NCBI RefSeq assembly: GCF_000483485.1
Contig: NZ_KI519609.1
Span: 1 to 64,000, forward strand
From: Thiomicrorhabdus chilensis DSM 12352
Lineage (GTDB): Bacteria > Pseudomonadota > Gammaproteobacteria > Thiomicrospirales > Thiomicrospiraceae
Reading direction: 5' to 3'
Length of the DNA stretch: 64,000 nucleotides
The first letter of the stretch is position 1. Each line of letters begins with the position of its first letter. The position numbers and the translations under genes are program-made. Below are positions 45,055-54,230 of the stretch, piece after piece. The notes under the pieces were generated by a model that saw only the letters and a program-made list of their open reading frames with translations, had not been told where the DNA came from and did no database searches.

Positions 45055-45876
45055 ATGACAAAACACAACTCAACATCCCATAGTAATACCGTCACCCAGG
45101 ATCGAAACTTCGACAAGTTGGTCGATAAATTCGAGGCCAAGATATATCACACCGTCAAAGGCGAATGGCGCTTGAAACTGCTCAAAGAAGACTTGCTGGA
45201 TTTTCGCCCAGAAAAACCGGCAGGCCTGGTATCGGAAACCGCGCCTTTGCAGATTTGGGATGCGGGCTGTGGTTTTGCACAAATCAGCCAATGGCTCGCC
45301 GAGGCCGGCCATGAACTCACTTTGTGCGACCTGTCGCACCAGATGCTATTACGCTCCCAACAGAATTTTGAACAGGCGGGCTTAAACGCGACCTTCATCA
45401 ATGCCGCGGCTCAAGAACTTGCCCCAAGCCTACCTGTGTTTGATTTGGTCTTGTTTCACGCCGTGCTGGAATGGCTCGGCGAACCCAAACAGACGTTGCA
45501 GGCCGTAGCCGATAAGGTCAAACCCGGCGGTCACCTGTCACTGCTGTTTTACAACCGCAATTCGGTGGTCATCCGCAACACCCTGCGCGGCGCTTGGCGT
45601 TTGCCTTATATTCTCAACGACGAATACATCGGCAAAGGCAAGAAACTCACTCCGCCCAACCCGCAAATTCCCGAAGAGGTCATGCAATGGCTTGAGGACT
45701 GGGGCTTTGAAATCGAAATTCATACCGGCATACGCTTATTCCACGATTACATGACGCAAGAGGTGCTTCAACAAAGCGATCTGGACGACCTGCTGGCTCT
45801 GGAATACCGTTTTTGCCGCCAACCCACCTACCGAAATATGGCGCGTTACATCCATCTTCTCGCGAAACGTAAATAA
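45055..45876 (+). CDS. cmoM: tRNA (cmo5U34) carboxyl methyltransferase CmoM
   Basis: This is a 273-residue SAM-dependent methyltransferase. Features shared with E. coli CmoM: RNFDKLVDKFEAKIY at the start, SAM loop IWDAGCGFAQI, CDLSHQML, LILFHAVLEWL-like strand (LVLFHAVLEWLGEP), LLFYNRN and the C-terminal YRFCRQPTYRNMARYIHL. It methylates the carboxyl of 5-carboxymethoxyuridine at wobble position 34 to give mcmo5U. The genes for the two preceding steps (cmoA, cmoB) lie 2.5-5.2 kb downstream. The stop codon is followed at once by a CAGGCCTG repeat. Confidence 0.9.
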   Translation: MTKHNSTSHSNTVTQDRNFDKLVDKFEAKIYHTVKGEWRLKLLKEDLLDFRPEKPAGLVSETAPLQIWDAGCGFAQISQWLAEAGHELTLCDLSHQMLLRSQQNFEQAGLNATFINAAAQELAPSLPVFDLVLFHAVLEWLGEPKQTLQAVADKVKPGGHLSLLFYNRNSVVIRNTLRGAWRLPYILNDEYIGKGKKLTPPNPQIPEEVMQWLEDWGFEIEIHTGIRLFHDYMTQEVLQQSDLDDLLALEYRFCRQPTYRNMARYIHLLAKRK

Positions 45877-45877
45877 G

Positions 45878-45898
45878 CAGGCCTGCTGGTTTTTCAAA
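45878..45898. repeat. CAGGCCTG repeat immediately after cmoM
   Basis: The core, 45878-45885, starts 2 bp after the stop codon, followed by CTGGTTTTTC. Confidence 0.6.
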
Positions 45899-45946
45899 CA
45901 CGTATAAGCGACTATAATTGCTGCTTTTAACAAGGTGCCAACCACC

Positions 45947-46822
45947 ATGACCACAAGACAACTGGGCAGGCTGATACGCCCGCTGATGAGATTGATTACC
46001 CAACACCCCAAGACCCTGCTGGTTATTTTTCTGGCCGGCGGCCTCTGGTACGGTTACGAAGTCGGCGTGGCACGCCCCGCCATGAGTTATATGGGGCTTC
46101 CGCAGGCGGTTTCGGCACCGGCGGCCAACAGTTGGAGTCATACTTTGCGCAATCAGGCGTTTATGCTCGGTTACTCGGAAAAACTCGCCAACCCGCTGTG
46201 GGTCACTTATCAGGTCACTGCCAAGCGTTTTGACAGCGGCAAGCGCCCGAGCCGATTCTCGGCCGACTGGCGTAGCCCATCCTATGTCGATCATAATGAT
46301 TACACCCGTTCTGGATTTGACCGCGGTCACATGGCACCCAACTATGTCATTGCCAGCCGTTATGGGCGATCGGCCCAGCTTGATAGCTTTTTGATGACCA
46401 ACATCACACCGCAAAAACCCAGCCTGAACCAGAAAAGTTGGCAACGTCTGGAGGAGATCATCGCCAATGACTTTTCCGACTGGTTTGGGGACTTCTGGGT
46501 GGTGACCGGGCCGGTCTTCGCAACCGAACCCAAAACCCTTAAAAACAGCCGCGTCGCGATTCCCGATGCCTTCTACAAGATTCTCATCAAACCCGGTAGC
46601 GCCGAGCAGCCCGCCAAAGCGCTGGCGTTTGTGTTTCCGCAAAGCGCTAAACCCAACGCCAGTCTAATGCAGTTTGTGACCACCATTGATGAAGTGGAAG
46701 AGCGAACCGGACTGGATTTTTTCCACCAGCTAGAAGACGATTTTGAGAACCGCCTGGAATCTAGCTTGACCCCGCAAGCCTGGAAACTCGAAGCGGTTGC
46801 CAACCGACCTTCGCGCTATTAA
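45947..46822 (+). CDS. Membrane-anchored DNA/RNA non-specific endonuclease (NUC1 type)
   Basis: This is a 291-residue protein with an N-terminal membrane anchor (about 22-40, LLVIFLAGGLWYGYEVGV) and a nuclease domain with the DRGH catalytic motif (GFDRGHMAPNY, about 125), followed by MTNITPQKPSLNQKSWQRLEE, whose Asn binds Mg2+ in the family. It degrades single- and double-stranded nucleic acids, here on the periplasmic side. ATG 45947 follows AAGGTG; a GTG at 45935 is an alternative. Family members are used for nutrient scavenging or, in pneumococcus EndA, for DNA uptake. Confidence 0.88.
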   Translation: MTTRQLGRLIRPLMRLITQHPKTLLVIFLAGGLWYGYEVGVARPAMSYMGLPQAVSAPAANSWSHTLRNQAFMLGYSEKLANPLWVTYQVTAKRFDSGKRPSRFSADWRSPSYVDHNDYTRSGFDRGHMAPNYVIASRYGRSAQLDSFLMTNITPQKPSLNQKSWQRLEEIIANDFSDWFGDFWVVTGPVFATEPKTLKNSRVAIPDAFYKILIKPGSAEQPAKALAFVFPQSAKPNASLMQFVTTIDEVEERTGLDFFHQLEDDFENRLESSLTPQAWKLEAVANRPSRY

Positions 46823-46851
46823 CATAGTGTTATTATGTCTTTAGAAAAAGT

Positions 46852-46959
46852 TGTCATGCTGAGCACCCCAAGAGTACTTGCTTCGCGGCGCGTAGCCGAA
46901 GCATCTGGTGCCAATAATGCAGGCCCTTAAAAAATCCCTCCACTTCGATTGGGATGACA
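46852..46959. repeat. 108-bp dispersed-repeat-like element with TGTCAT/ATGACA ends
   Basis: The 208-bp gap between the nuclease and mltC contains a unit bounded by TGTCAT (46852-46857) and ATGACA (46954-46959), with GCTGAGC..., CGAAGCATCTGG and CCACTTCGATTGGGATGAC inside. This TGTCATGCTGAG...CGAAGCATC...GGGATGACA pattern is seen as an intergenic repeat in many bacteria. No coding capacity. Confidence 0.6.
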
Positions 46960-47030
46960 GCCCAAATCATTAACTTAATGATACTGTGCTCTGAGCGATT
47001 TTATCTTTTCACTTAACCTGGAGTTTGGCT

Positions 47031-48257
47031 TTGACCTCTTTTCCTGAACCCCAGTCAGACCAACCACACCCCGATCAAAGGTCGCGCCGCCAGCTTCTTA
47101 AACAGCTGGGCCGTCAAGTTGCCGTCTTAGGCACCGCGGCAACCGCTATCGGCTTGAGCGGCTGCACGGTCACCGAGGTACGCCGTAGCCTAAACACCGG
47201 TCAGTCGCTCTACAAAGGCCAGGTAAAAGAAGCCATCCGCGCCGAAGTCAGTCAGCAAATCCCATTGACCGGAGTGCCTGCAATGGATGGGCTGGTCAAG
47301 AAACAACTGGCCGCCTTCATGGACGAACTCTTTAAACAGTGGGGTGAAAAGCACATCGCCTCACCTAAAGAGTACGTGAAATACACCGACCAATACCGCA
47401 GCCGTGCCTTGATCGACTTCAATAGCGGTAAAATCCGCGTGGAAACCCTGGAAGCCAAACACAGCAAAACCGCGCTCAAAAACGCGATTGTCAGCACCTT
47501 GCTGACCCCGGAAGACCCCAGCCAGGTCGATCTCTTCAGCGCTAAACCGATTGCCGCCGGCAAAACCCCGTTTCTGCATGATCTGGTTCACGACCAAGAC
47601 GGCAAGGCGGTACGTTATGTGTGGCGTGCAAAGCGCTTTGCCGACTATCTGATTCGCACCCGCTATCGCACCTATGAGCAAAAAGGCCACACGCGCCATG
47701 CGGTGGACTTTGCCATGACGCAAAACCATCAGATCACCCAACAACAGCGTTACCACAGCTCGGTGGTGCGCCAGGCGCGGCGTTTTAAAATTGAACCGGC
47801 TTTGATTTACGGCATTATCGAAACCGAAAGCGCTTTTAATCCCTATGCGGTCAGTTCCGCGCCGGCTTATGGATTGATGCAGATCGTGCCCAAAACCGCC
47901 GGTCGGGACGTGCATCGCCTGCTTTATAAACGTGACGGCATGCCCAGCAAACAGACGCTGTTTCAAGCCGAACGCAATATCGAATACGGCACTGCCTACC
48001 TCTCCATTTTATTCAACCGCTATCTGGTCGGCATACACAACGCCCGCTCTAGAGAGTACTGCGTGATTGCCGCCTACAACACTGGAGCAGGCAATGTACT
48101 TAAAGCCTTTGACACCAACCGCACACGCGCTCTGGAAAAGATCAATCGTCTAAATAGCCAGCAGGTTTACCAGCATTTGCGAACCCGCCTGACCTATGCC
48201 GAAGCACGCCGTTACCTGCTCAAGGTCACCACCAATAAACGCAATTATCTGACTTGA
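47031..48257 (+). CDS. mltC: Membrane-bound lytic murein transglycosylase MltC
   Basis: This is a 408-residue lipoprotein: the lipobox GLSGC at about residue 42 follows a long N-terminal segment containing RRQLLKQLGR. A DUF3393-type region spans about 50-230 and an SLT domain about 245-400, with the catalytic Glu in GIIETESAFNPYAVSSAPAYGLMQ and YNTGAGNV, as in E. coli MltC. It cleaves peptidoglycan with 1,6-anhydro product. No ATG start is available; TTG 47031 is chosen because GGAG lies 7 nt upstream. The N-terminus before the lipobox is longer than normal. Confidence 0.88.
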   Translation: MTSFPEPQSDQPHPDQRSRRQLLKQLGRQVAVLGTAATAIGLSGCTVTEVRRSLNTGQSLYKGQVKEAIRAEVSQQIPLTGVPAMDGLVKKQLAAFMDELFKQWGEKHIASPKEYVKYTDQYRSRALIDFNSGKIRVETLEAKHSKTALKNAIVSTLLTPEDPSQVDLFSAKPIAAGKTPFLHDLVHDQDGKAVRYVWRAKRFADYLIRTRYRTYEQKGHTRHAVDFAMTQNHQITQQQRYHSSVVRQARRFKIEPALIYGIIETESAFNPYAVSSAPAYGLMQIVPKTAGRDVHRLLYKRDGMPSKQTLFQAERNIEYGTAYLSILFNRYLVGIHNARSREYCVIAAYNTGAGNVLKAFDTNRTRALEKINRLNSQQVYQHLRTRLTYAEARRYLLKVTTNKRNYLT

Positions 48258-48274
48258 TCTTGAATGACCTCCAA

Positions 48275-48300
48275 AACAAGCAGGCCTGTCCATTTTCAAC
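48275..48300. repeat. CAGGCCTG repeat, long form, after mltC
   Basis: AAACAAGCAGGCCTGTCCAT continues into TTTCAA; the core is 48281-48288. It is almost identical over 26 bp to the copy at 49165-49190, differing by one base. Confidence 0.8.
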
Positions 48301-48390
48301 CATCGATCCTGTCTGCAGCGGATCGGATTCGAACCACTCGAATTTGCAGTACAATATCCTCATTCACCTGATTTGATTGCCGGAATTTTT

Positions 48391-49140
48391 ATGAAAGACT
48401 CTCTGCCCAGCCAAAAAGACACCCTTTACGCCCAAGCCCATGAAGCGGTCGGCGCTTTCCAGTTCGATGAATCCGTGGTGGCGGTGTTTCCGGACATGAT
48501 TCAGCGTTCGGTACCGGGCTATCAAACCATACTCACCGGTATCGGCGAGCTTACTGAGACCTACGCCCAACCTAACAGCCAGCTTTATGACCTGGGGTGC
48601 TCTTTGGGTGCGGCCACCCTGACCATGCGCCGCAAGCTCACCCAGCCCAACTGCAAGATCATCGCCGTGGACAACTCCGAAGCCATGGTGCAACGAGCCG
48701 GCGAATATCTGCACGCCTACCACTCCGACGTGGCGGTGGAATTACTGTGCGCCGACATCAACGCGGTGGCCATCGAGAACGCCTCGGTGGTGGTCATCAA
48801 TTTCACCTTGCAGTTCATTGATCCGGATGCGCGCGAAGCCCTGCTGAGCAAAATATTCCAAGGCTTGAAACCCGGGGGGATTCTGATTCTTTCGGAAAAA
48901 ATCCATTTCGAAGACGCCACCTTGCAGTCAGCCATCGAGCATCTGCATCTGCAATTCAAACGTGCCAACGGCTATTCGGAGCTGGAGATCAGCCAAAAGC
49001 GCAGTTCGCTGGAAAACGTACTCATCAGCGACACCGCCGATTTCCATATCAATCGCTTGAAAAACATCGGATTCGAATCCGCCGGAATCTGGTTTCAGGC
49101 CTATAATTTCGCCTCTTTAATCGCCATCAAAGCGAAATAA
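48391..49140 (+). CDS. cmoA: Carboxy-SAM synthase CmoA
   Basis: This is a 249-residue protein that converts S-adenosylmethionine and prephenate to carboxy-SAM, the donor for CmoB. Diagnostic stretches: AVFPDMIQRSVPGYQTIL, the SAM loop YDLGCSLGAAT, AVDNSEAMVQRA and VVINFTLQFIDP. Length equals the E. coli enzyme. ATG 48391 is preferred over the frame opening at 48373. It is followed 152 bp later by cmoB, with a repeat between them. Confidence 0.95.
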   Translation: MKDSLPSQKDTLYAQAHEAVGAFQFDESVVAVFPDMIQRSVPGYQTILTGIGELTETYAQPNSQLYDLGCSLGAATLTMRRKLTQPNCKIIAVDNSEAMVQRAGEYLHAYHSDVAVELLCADINAVAIENASVVVINFTLQFIDPDAREALLSKIFQGLKPGGILILSEKIHFEDATLQSAIEHLHLQFKRANGYSELEISQKRSSLENVLISDTADFHINRLKNIGFESAGIWFQAYNFASLIAIKAK

Positions 49141-49164
49141 CCAAACTAAAACGGCACGGACAAA

Positions 49165-49190
49165 AACAAGCAGGCCTGTCCATTCTCAAT
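49165..49190. repeat. CAGGCCTG repeat, long form, between cmoA and cmoB
   Basis: AAACAAGCAGGCCTGTCCAT continues into TCTCAA; the core is 49171-49178. Same orientation as the copy at 48275. Confidence 0.8.
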
Positions 49191-49284
49191 TCGGTTAGAT
49201 TACGAGCTTCTGTATGAGCTTCTGCAAGCCACACAAAAAGCCACTATAATAAGCGCCAATTCTTAACGGCGCGATTAACGGCAG

Positions 49285-49298
49285 GTTCCACGTGAAAC
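49285..49298. other. parS-like site overlapping the cmoB start
   Basis: GTTCCACGTGAAAC differs by one base from the perfect palindrome GTTTCACGTGAAAC found at 8384 and 54347. The GTG start codon of cmoB lies within it. Confidence 0.5.
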
Positions 49299-50281
49299 AG
49301 CATTACGACTTTTTTTGGGAAAAACTAAACGACCCTCGGTTTGACGAATGGAAACAGATTCTTCCCGGCCTGATCGACGAAGCGTTGCACCCGGAAGGCA
49401 ACGGTAACCTGCCGCGCTGGCTGGCGGCGATGGAAATTGTCCGCGACCTGCCCAGTAATCAGCCCTTCAACCTCAATCAATCGGCCATTACCGTTGGGCA
49501 AGACGACCTGGACAAAGGACATAAAATCCAGCTGGAAAGCGCCCTAAGAGTCATGATGCCCTGGCGCAAAGGTCCTTTCAACATTCACGGAATCGAGATC
49601 GATACCGAATGGCGTTCCGACTGGAAGTGGGATCGGGTCAAACCGCATCTCAGCCCTTTGGAAGATCGCAAGGTGCTCGATATCGGTTGCGGCAGCGGCT
49701 ATCACCTGTGGCGCATGATGGGAGACCGGGCCAAGCTGGCGGTCGGGGTCGATCCGAGCTTGCTGTTCATGAACCAGTTTCTGGCCTTAAAGCACTTTAT
49801 CGGAGAATCGGTTGACGCCTACTTTTTGCCATTGACGCTTGACCAGCTGCCGGTATCGCAGAAAGGCGGCGCCTTTGACACGGTTTTCTCGATGGGCGTG
49901 CTCTACCACCGCCGCTCGCCGATTGACCATATCTACGAACTCAAAAACCAACTCCGTCCCGGCGGTGAATTGGTGCTGGAAACGCTGGTGGTGCCCGAAA
50001 GCTTCGGCCAACTCTTAGTGCCCGAAGACCGCTATGCGCAAATGCGCAATGTCTGGTTTTTGCCCTCGGTTCCTGAGTTGCAACGCTGGTTAGAGCGTTG
50101 CGGACTGACCGATGTACGCTGTGTTGACCTCAACCAAACCTCAACCGAAGAACAGCGCTCAACCGACTGGATGCAATGGAACTCCCTGCAGGATTTCCTA
50201 AACCCGGAAGACCTCAACCAAACCGCGGAAGGCTACCCGGCGCCTTTGCGTGCCGTGTTGATCGCGCAAAAACCTGCTTAA
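49292..50281 (+). CDS. cmoB: tRNA U34 carboxymethyltransferase CmoB
   Basis: This is a 329-residue enzyme transferring the carboxymethyl group of carboxy-SAM to 5-hydroxyuridine at tRNA position 34, letting one tRNA read several third-base codons. Recognisable parts: RKGPFNIHGIEIDTEWRSDW, SAM loop LDIGCGSGYH, VGVDPSLLF and VFSMGVLYHRRSPIDH. It starts with GTG, the only start that gives the normal N-terminus (KQHYDFFWEKL). With cmoA and cmoM in the same 5 kb, all three late steps of mcmo5U synthesis are encoded together. Confidence 0.95.
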   Translation: MKQHYDFFWEKLNDPRFDEWKQILPGLIDEALHPEGNGNLPRWLAAMEIVRDLPSNQPFNLNQSAITVGQDDLDKGHKIQLESALRVMMPWRKGPFNIHGIEIDTEWRSDWKWDRVKPHLSPLEDRKVLDIGCGSGYHLWRMMGDRAKLAVGVDPSLLFMNQFLALKHFIGESVDAYFLPLTLDQLPVSQKGGAFDTVFSMGVLYHRRSPIDHIYELKNQLRPGGELVLETLVVPESFGQLLVPEDRYAQMRNVWFLPSVPELQRWLERCGLTDVRCVDLNQTSTEEQRSTDWMQWNSLQDFLNPEDLNQTAEGYPAPLRAVLIAQKPA

Positions 50282-50530
50282 TTTCGCTTATGGCCATTTG
50301 GCCTTTACGCCTGCATAATGCCCTTCAAAAAACGAGGTGACTCCCTTATTCCAAGCCATTTTTTGCTTTCAATATTAGCAACTGCTTAAATTTAAGTAAT
50401 TGATAGTATTAATTTATTTTAATAGTTCAACAATAAAATAAATTTGTTACCCTAATGGCGTGAATTCGGTATATGTTACTTAGGTAATGCATTTTTAGTT
50501 CTATACCCCTACATTTATTAAGGTTCGATT

Positions 50531-52975
50531 ATGTTCAAATCTCTCGGCTTGCAATCCAAATTCCTATTTATCAACGTACTGATTTCGATTGTTGTTCTAT
50601 TAGGGCTAGGGGTAATCGAATATCAGAAATACCAGCAGGAATATCAAAAAACTGCGTCTAACCTGGCGGAAGAGTTGCGCGGCGACATGGAGCGCAGCAT
50701 CAATACCAAACTCGCCATCGGAGTCACCAACGCAGTGAGTTTCGCCTCCAATGGCCAACTGGTCAGAGCGATCAGCCAGCAAGATCGCGCCAGCGCCCTA
50801 AAGGCATTGGAAACAGTCAATCAGACTTTTAGAAAAAACACCGATTTCAAAAACATCAAGATCCACATCCACACGCCGGATAATCGCTCTTTCTTACGCG
50901 CCTGGAAACCCGAAAAGAACGGGGACGACCTCTCTTCTTTCCGTTTTGGCGTGGCCAAAGTCATCAAGGAGCAAAAGGCGATTTCGGTTTTGGAGCTCGG
51001 GCGTGCCGGACTGGCCGTGCGCGGCATCACCCCTTTGTTTGACCAAGACACCTACATCGGCTCGCTGGAGTTCATTCAGGGGATGGGCAGTGTCGCTCGC
51101 GATTACCAAGCACGCGACATGCACTATCTATTACTGCTAAACGACTATGCCCTGAGCATCAGTACCAACGCCAAAAACAACACTAAAATCGCGCAATACG
51201 TGCTCGGTAGCGAAAAATCGTTCAGCCCGGAAGCGGTTCAAATGGCGCAAAAACTCAATTGGAATGAGCTCAAAAGTCAAGGCTGGAGCATTCAGGACAA
51301 TCTACTGATTACCCAGGCGATCGTCAAAGACATGCAAGGCCAGGAAGTGGGTGTGCAGGTGATAGGTGCGCCCACCACCAAACTCAACAACGCTATGGCC
51401 AAGATTGAAGCCGCCATTACCAAGGAGTTGATATTGTTGGTGGTGGTGGTCCTGCTGCTTGGCATCGCCACCCAGATTGCGGTTCGTAGAATGGTGCTAA
51501 ACCCGGTCACCGCACTGCAACGCACCATCGAAACCGTCACCCGTCAGGGTGACTTTTCTGCACGTGCACCAATCTCCGGCTCCCAGGATGAAGTGGCCTC
51601 CATGTCTGAGGATTTCAACAACTTGCTTGAGAACACCCAGCAGGTGATTAAAGAAACCTCACAAACCATGCAGGCCATCGGCCGCGGTGATTTGAAACAG
51701 CGCATTCAAATCCAAACCGTGGGTGAACTCGACCAACTCAAAACCCAGATCAACCAGGGTGCGGACACCCTTGAAGCCACCATGGCGAGCCTTGGGGAAA
51801 CCCTTAAGGCCTTGGGGGATGCCAACTTCGGCGCTCACATTAAAGCCAACAACCAAGCACAAGGTGCCTTCAAAGAAGCCTTGGACAATGCCCGATCGAC
51901 CATGGGCAATTTGAATGGCGCGGTATCCGAAATCAATCAAGTGGTCGCCGAGATGGCGGATTCGAACTTCTCCAACCCGATTCATATCGAGTTGAGCGGA
52001 GACCTGAACACCTTGAAGCAGAACATCAACCAGGCGCTTGGCAACTTGGAAAACGGTTTTGCCAGCTTTAATGGCAGTTTGACCAACCTAATTGACGGTG
52101 ATTTGACCGCCCATGTGGTCGGCGACTACAAGGGCGAATTGGCGAGACTGCAGGACACCATCAACACTGCCCTGAATAACATCGCCACCATCTTCATCGA
52201 CATCAAAACCACCTCGGAATCGGCGTTATCCAACATTCAACAGCTGACCAACGGTAACGACAACCTGAACGAGCGTACCCAAAACCAGGCGGCGTCCATT
52301 GAAGAGACGGCGGCTTCCATGGAGGAGATCACCTCCACCGTGCAGAATTCACTGTCCAATGCCAAAGAAGCCAATGACTTCGCCAAACAGGCCAAGGCCG
52401 ATGCCAACCAGGGTGAAGCCGTGATGCAGCAAGCGCAGGCCGCCATGCAAGGCATTCATGCCGCCAGCGCCAAAATTTCGGACATCACCACACTGATTGA
52501 TAGCATCGCATTCCAGACCAATCTCTTGGCACTGAACGCTGCAGTTGAGGCGGCCAGAGCCGGAGAACACGGTCGCGGGTTTGCGGTAGTGGCCGGTGAG
52601 GTTCGCACCCTCGCACAACGCACGGCCGAAGCCGCCAAGGAGATCAGTACGCTGGTGGCGGACACCACCAAGCAGATCAATCACGGCACCGAGTTGGCGG
52701 AGCAGTCGGGCGACATGCTGCAGCAGATCAACCAACGTGTCACCTCGGTATCGGAAATGGTGGATGAGATTAGCCGTGCTGCCGAAGAGCAGTCAATGGG
52801 CATCAGCCAGATCAATCAGGCGATCGGCTCCATGGACAGCGACACCCAACAGAATGCGGCTCTGGTTGACACGGTAGCGCAAGACACCGAGCATATGAGT
52901 CAGCAGATCGGTCGACTGGTTGAGCTGGTCAACGCCTTTAAAATCGATACCGGCAAACTTCTGCCTAAAAAATAA
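50531..52975 (+). CDS. Chemoreceptor with double-Cache-like sensor
   Basis: This is an 814-residue methyl-accepting chemotaxis protein. Helix 1 (about 10-30) and helix 2 (about 297-317) flank a periplasmic region of about 265 residues with a Cache-type pattern ([37 protein letters not shown]). HAMP-like repeats follow (about 320-540, three similar blocks with GDLN/GDLK and LDQLKTQIN), then the signalling tip [18 protein letters not shown]. The ligand is unknown. The 249-bp upstream region is AT-rich without a clear promoter. A terminator follows. Confidence 0.9.
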   Translation: MFKSLGLQSKFLFINVLISIVVLLGLGVIEYQKYQQEYQKTASNLAEELRGDMERSINTKLAIGVTNAVSFASNGQLVRAISQQDRASALKALETVNQTFRKNTDFKNIKIHIHTPDNRSFLRAWKPEKNGDDLSSFRFGVAKVIKEQKAISVLELGRAGLAVRGITPLFDQDTYIGSLEFIQGMGSVARDYQARDMHYLLLLNDYALSISTNAKNNTKIAQYVLGSEKSFSPEAVQMAQKLNWNELKSQGWSIQDNLLITQAIVKDMQGQEVGVQVIGAPTTKLNNAMAKIEAAITKELILLVVVVLLLGIATQIAVRRMVLNPVTALQRTIETVTRQGDFSARAPISGSQDEVASMSEDFNNLLENTQQVIKETSQTMQAIGRGDLKQRIQIQTVGELDQLKTQINQGADTLEATMASLGETLKALGDANFGAHIKANNQAQGAFKEALDNARSTMGNLNGAVSEINQVVAEMADSNFSNPIHIELSGDLNTLKQNINQALGNLENGFASFNGSLTNLIDGDLTAHVVGDYKGELARLQDTINTALNNIATIFIDIKTTSESALSNIQQLTNGNDNLNERTQNQAASIEETAASMEEITSTVQNSLSNAKEANDFAKQAKADANQGEAVMQQAQAAMQGIHAASAKISDITTLIDSIAFQTNLLALNAAVEAARAGEHGRGFAVVAGEVRTLAQRTAEAAKEISTLVADTTKQINHGTELAEQSGDMLQQINQRVTSVSEMVDEISRAAEEQSMGISQINQAIGSMDSDTQQNAALVDTVAQDTEHMSQQIGRLVELVNAFKIDTGKLLPKK

Positions 52976-52998
52976 GCAGGGGTCAATCACTTCCCTTT

Positions 52999-53030
52999 AA
53001 ACGGCCTGCATAAATGCAGGCCGTTTTTAT
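52999..53030 (+). terminator. Rho-independent terminator
   Basis: AAACGGCCTGCAT (52999-53011) pairs with ATGCAGGCCGTTT (53014-53026), ending in T5. Confidence 0.88.
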
Positions 53031-53228
53031 TTGCGCCGCACAAACCGACTAAGCTGTTCTCTCAATAAGGAATCACTAGGGTAAATCTTATGCCGCTGCC
53101 CACGTTGATGAATCGCTCTCAGATATCCCTTAAAGGTTTGTATGCTCTGCGTATCGCAGTATAATGATTTTTTTGCATACTCTGCATAACCTGATTTCAA
53201 ACCCCATAACCCAAAGTGCAATGAGATT

Positions 53229-54200
53229 ATGATGGCCAATCCTTCCCTCGCCGCCCGTTTTCAAACCCTGCAAGCCCATATCAACGAACAGATCATCGGG
53301 CAACCGCATTTGACTCAACGCATGCTGATCGCCCTGCTTTCAGACGGTCATCTGCTGGTCGAAGGCCCGCCGGGACTCGCTAAAACCAAAGCCATCAAGG
53401 TGTTGGCCGAGTTGATCGAAGGCAGTTTCCATCGTATCCAATTCACCCCCGACCTGCTACCATCGGACATCACCGGTACCGAAATCTACCGCCCGGAAAC
53501 CGGGGTATTCGAATTTCAATCCGGGCCGATTTTCCACAACTTGATTCTAGCGGATGAGATTAACCGCGCACCGGCCAAAGTGCAATCCGCCCTGTTGGAA
53601 GCCATGGCCGAAGGCCAGATCAGTGTCGGCAAACACACCCTGCCGTTGGAAAAGCTCTTTATGGTCATGGCGACCCAAAATCCGCTTGAACAGGAAGGCA
53701 CCTACCCTTTACCGGAAGCGCAACTGGACCGCTTCATGCTGCATGTCAAAATAGACTACCCTTCGGCACAAAGCGAATACCAGATTCTGGAACTGGTGGA
53801 AAATGAAGCCCGCGACTTGTCACCCTCCCGACCCGAACACCTGAGTCAGAATGACCTGTTTGCGGCGCGAGAGGCGATTTTGAACCTGCATATGGCGGAT
53901 GCGGTCAAAACCTACCTGATTGAATTGGTGATGGCCACCCGTAATCCGCAAGCTTACAGCGCCGAACTGGCAAGTAAAATCGGCTATGGTGTCAGCCCAC
54001 GCGCCACTCTGGCACTATCGCGATGCGCTCGTGCCCACGCCTGGTTACAGGGTAAGGATTATGTCAGCCCGGATGATGTGCAGGCGGTTCTGCATGATGT
54101 CTTCCGCCACCGCCTGCTGCTCACTTTCGAGGCCGAAGCCGAAGGCTTGAATGCCGACGCCATCATCGACCAGATACTGGGTTACGTTCCGGTTGTGTAA
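53229..54200 (+). CDS. MoxR-family AAA+ ATPase, copy 2
   Basis: This is a 323-residue AAA+ ATPase with Walker A GPPGLAKTK, Walker B LADEINRAPAK and ATQNPLEQEGTYPLPEAQLD. It starts the second six-gene operon, in the same order as 10785-3467 on the other strand. The proteins are close paralogues in all main motifs but diverged throughout, so the duplication or acquisition is old. Role as for copy 1: ATP-driven chaperone acting with the VWA proteins encoded downstream. Confidence 0.9.
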   Translation: MMANPSLAARFQTLQAHINEQIIGQPHLTQRMLIALLSDGHLLVEGPPGLAKTKAIKVLAELIEGSFHRIQFTPDLLPSDITGTEIYRPETGVFEFQSGPIFHNLILADEINRAPAKVQSALLEAMAEGQISVGKHTLPLEKLFMVMATQNPLEQEGTYPLPEAQLDRFMLHVKIDYPSAQSEYQILELVENEARDLSPSRPEHLSQNDLFAAREAILNLHMADAVKTYLIELVMATRNPQAYSAELASKIGYGVSPRATLALSRCARAHAWLQGKDYVSPDDVQAVLHDVFRHRLLLTFEAEAEGLNADAIIDQILGYVPVV

Positions 54201-54230
54201 ACCCGGAAAAAAAATGGATACCATCGAATT

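Noticed and set aside
53027-53239. 70-codon minus-strand frame between the second chemoreceptor and moxR
   Set aside because: It runs into the terminator and overlaps the moxR start; no recognisable family. A gene remnant cannot be excluded.
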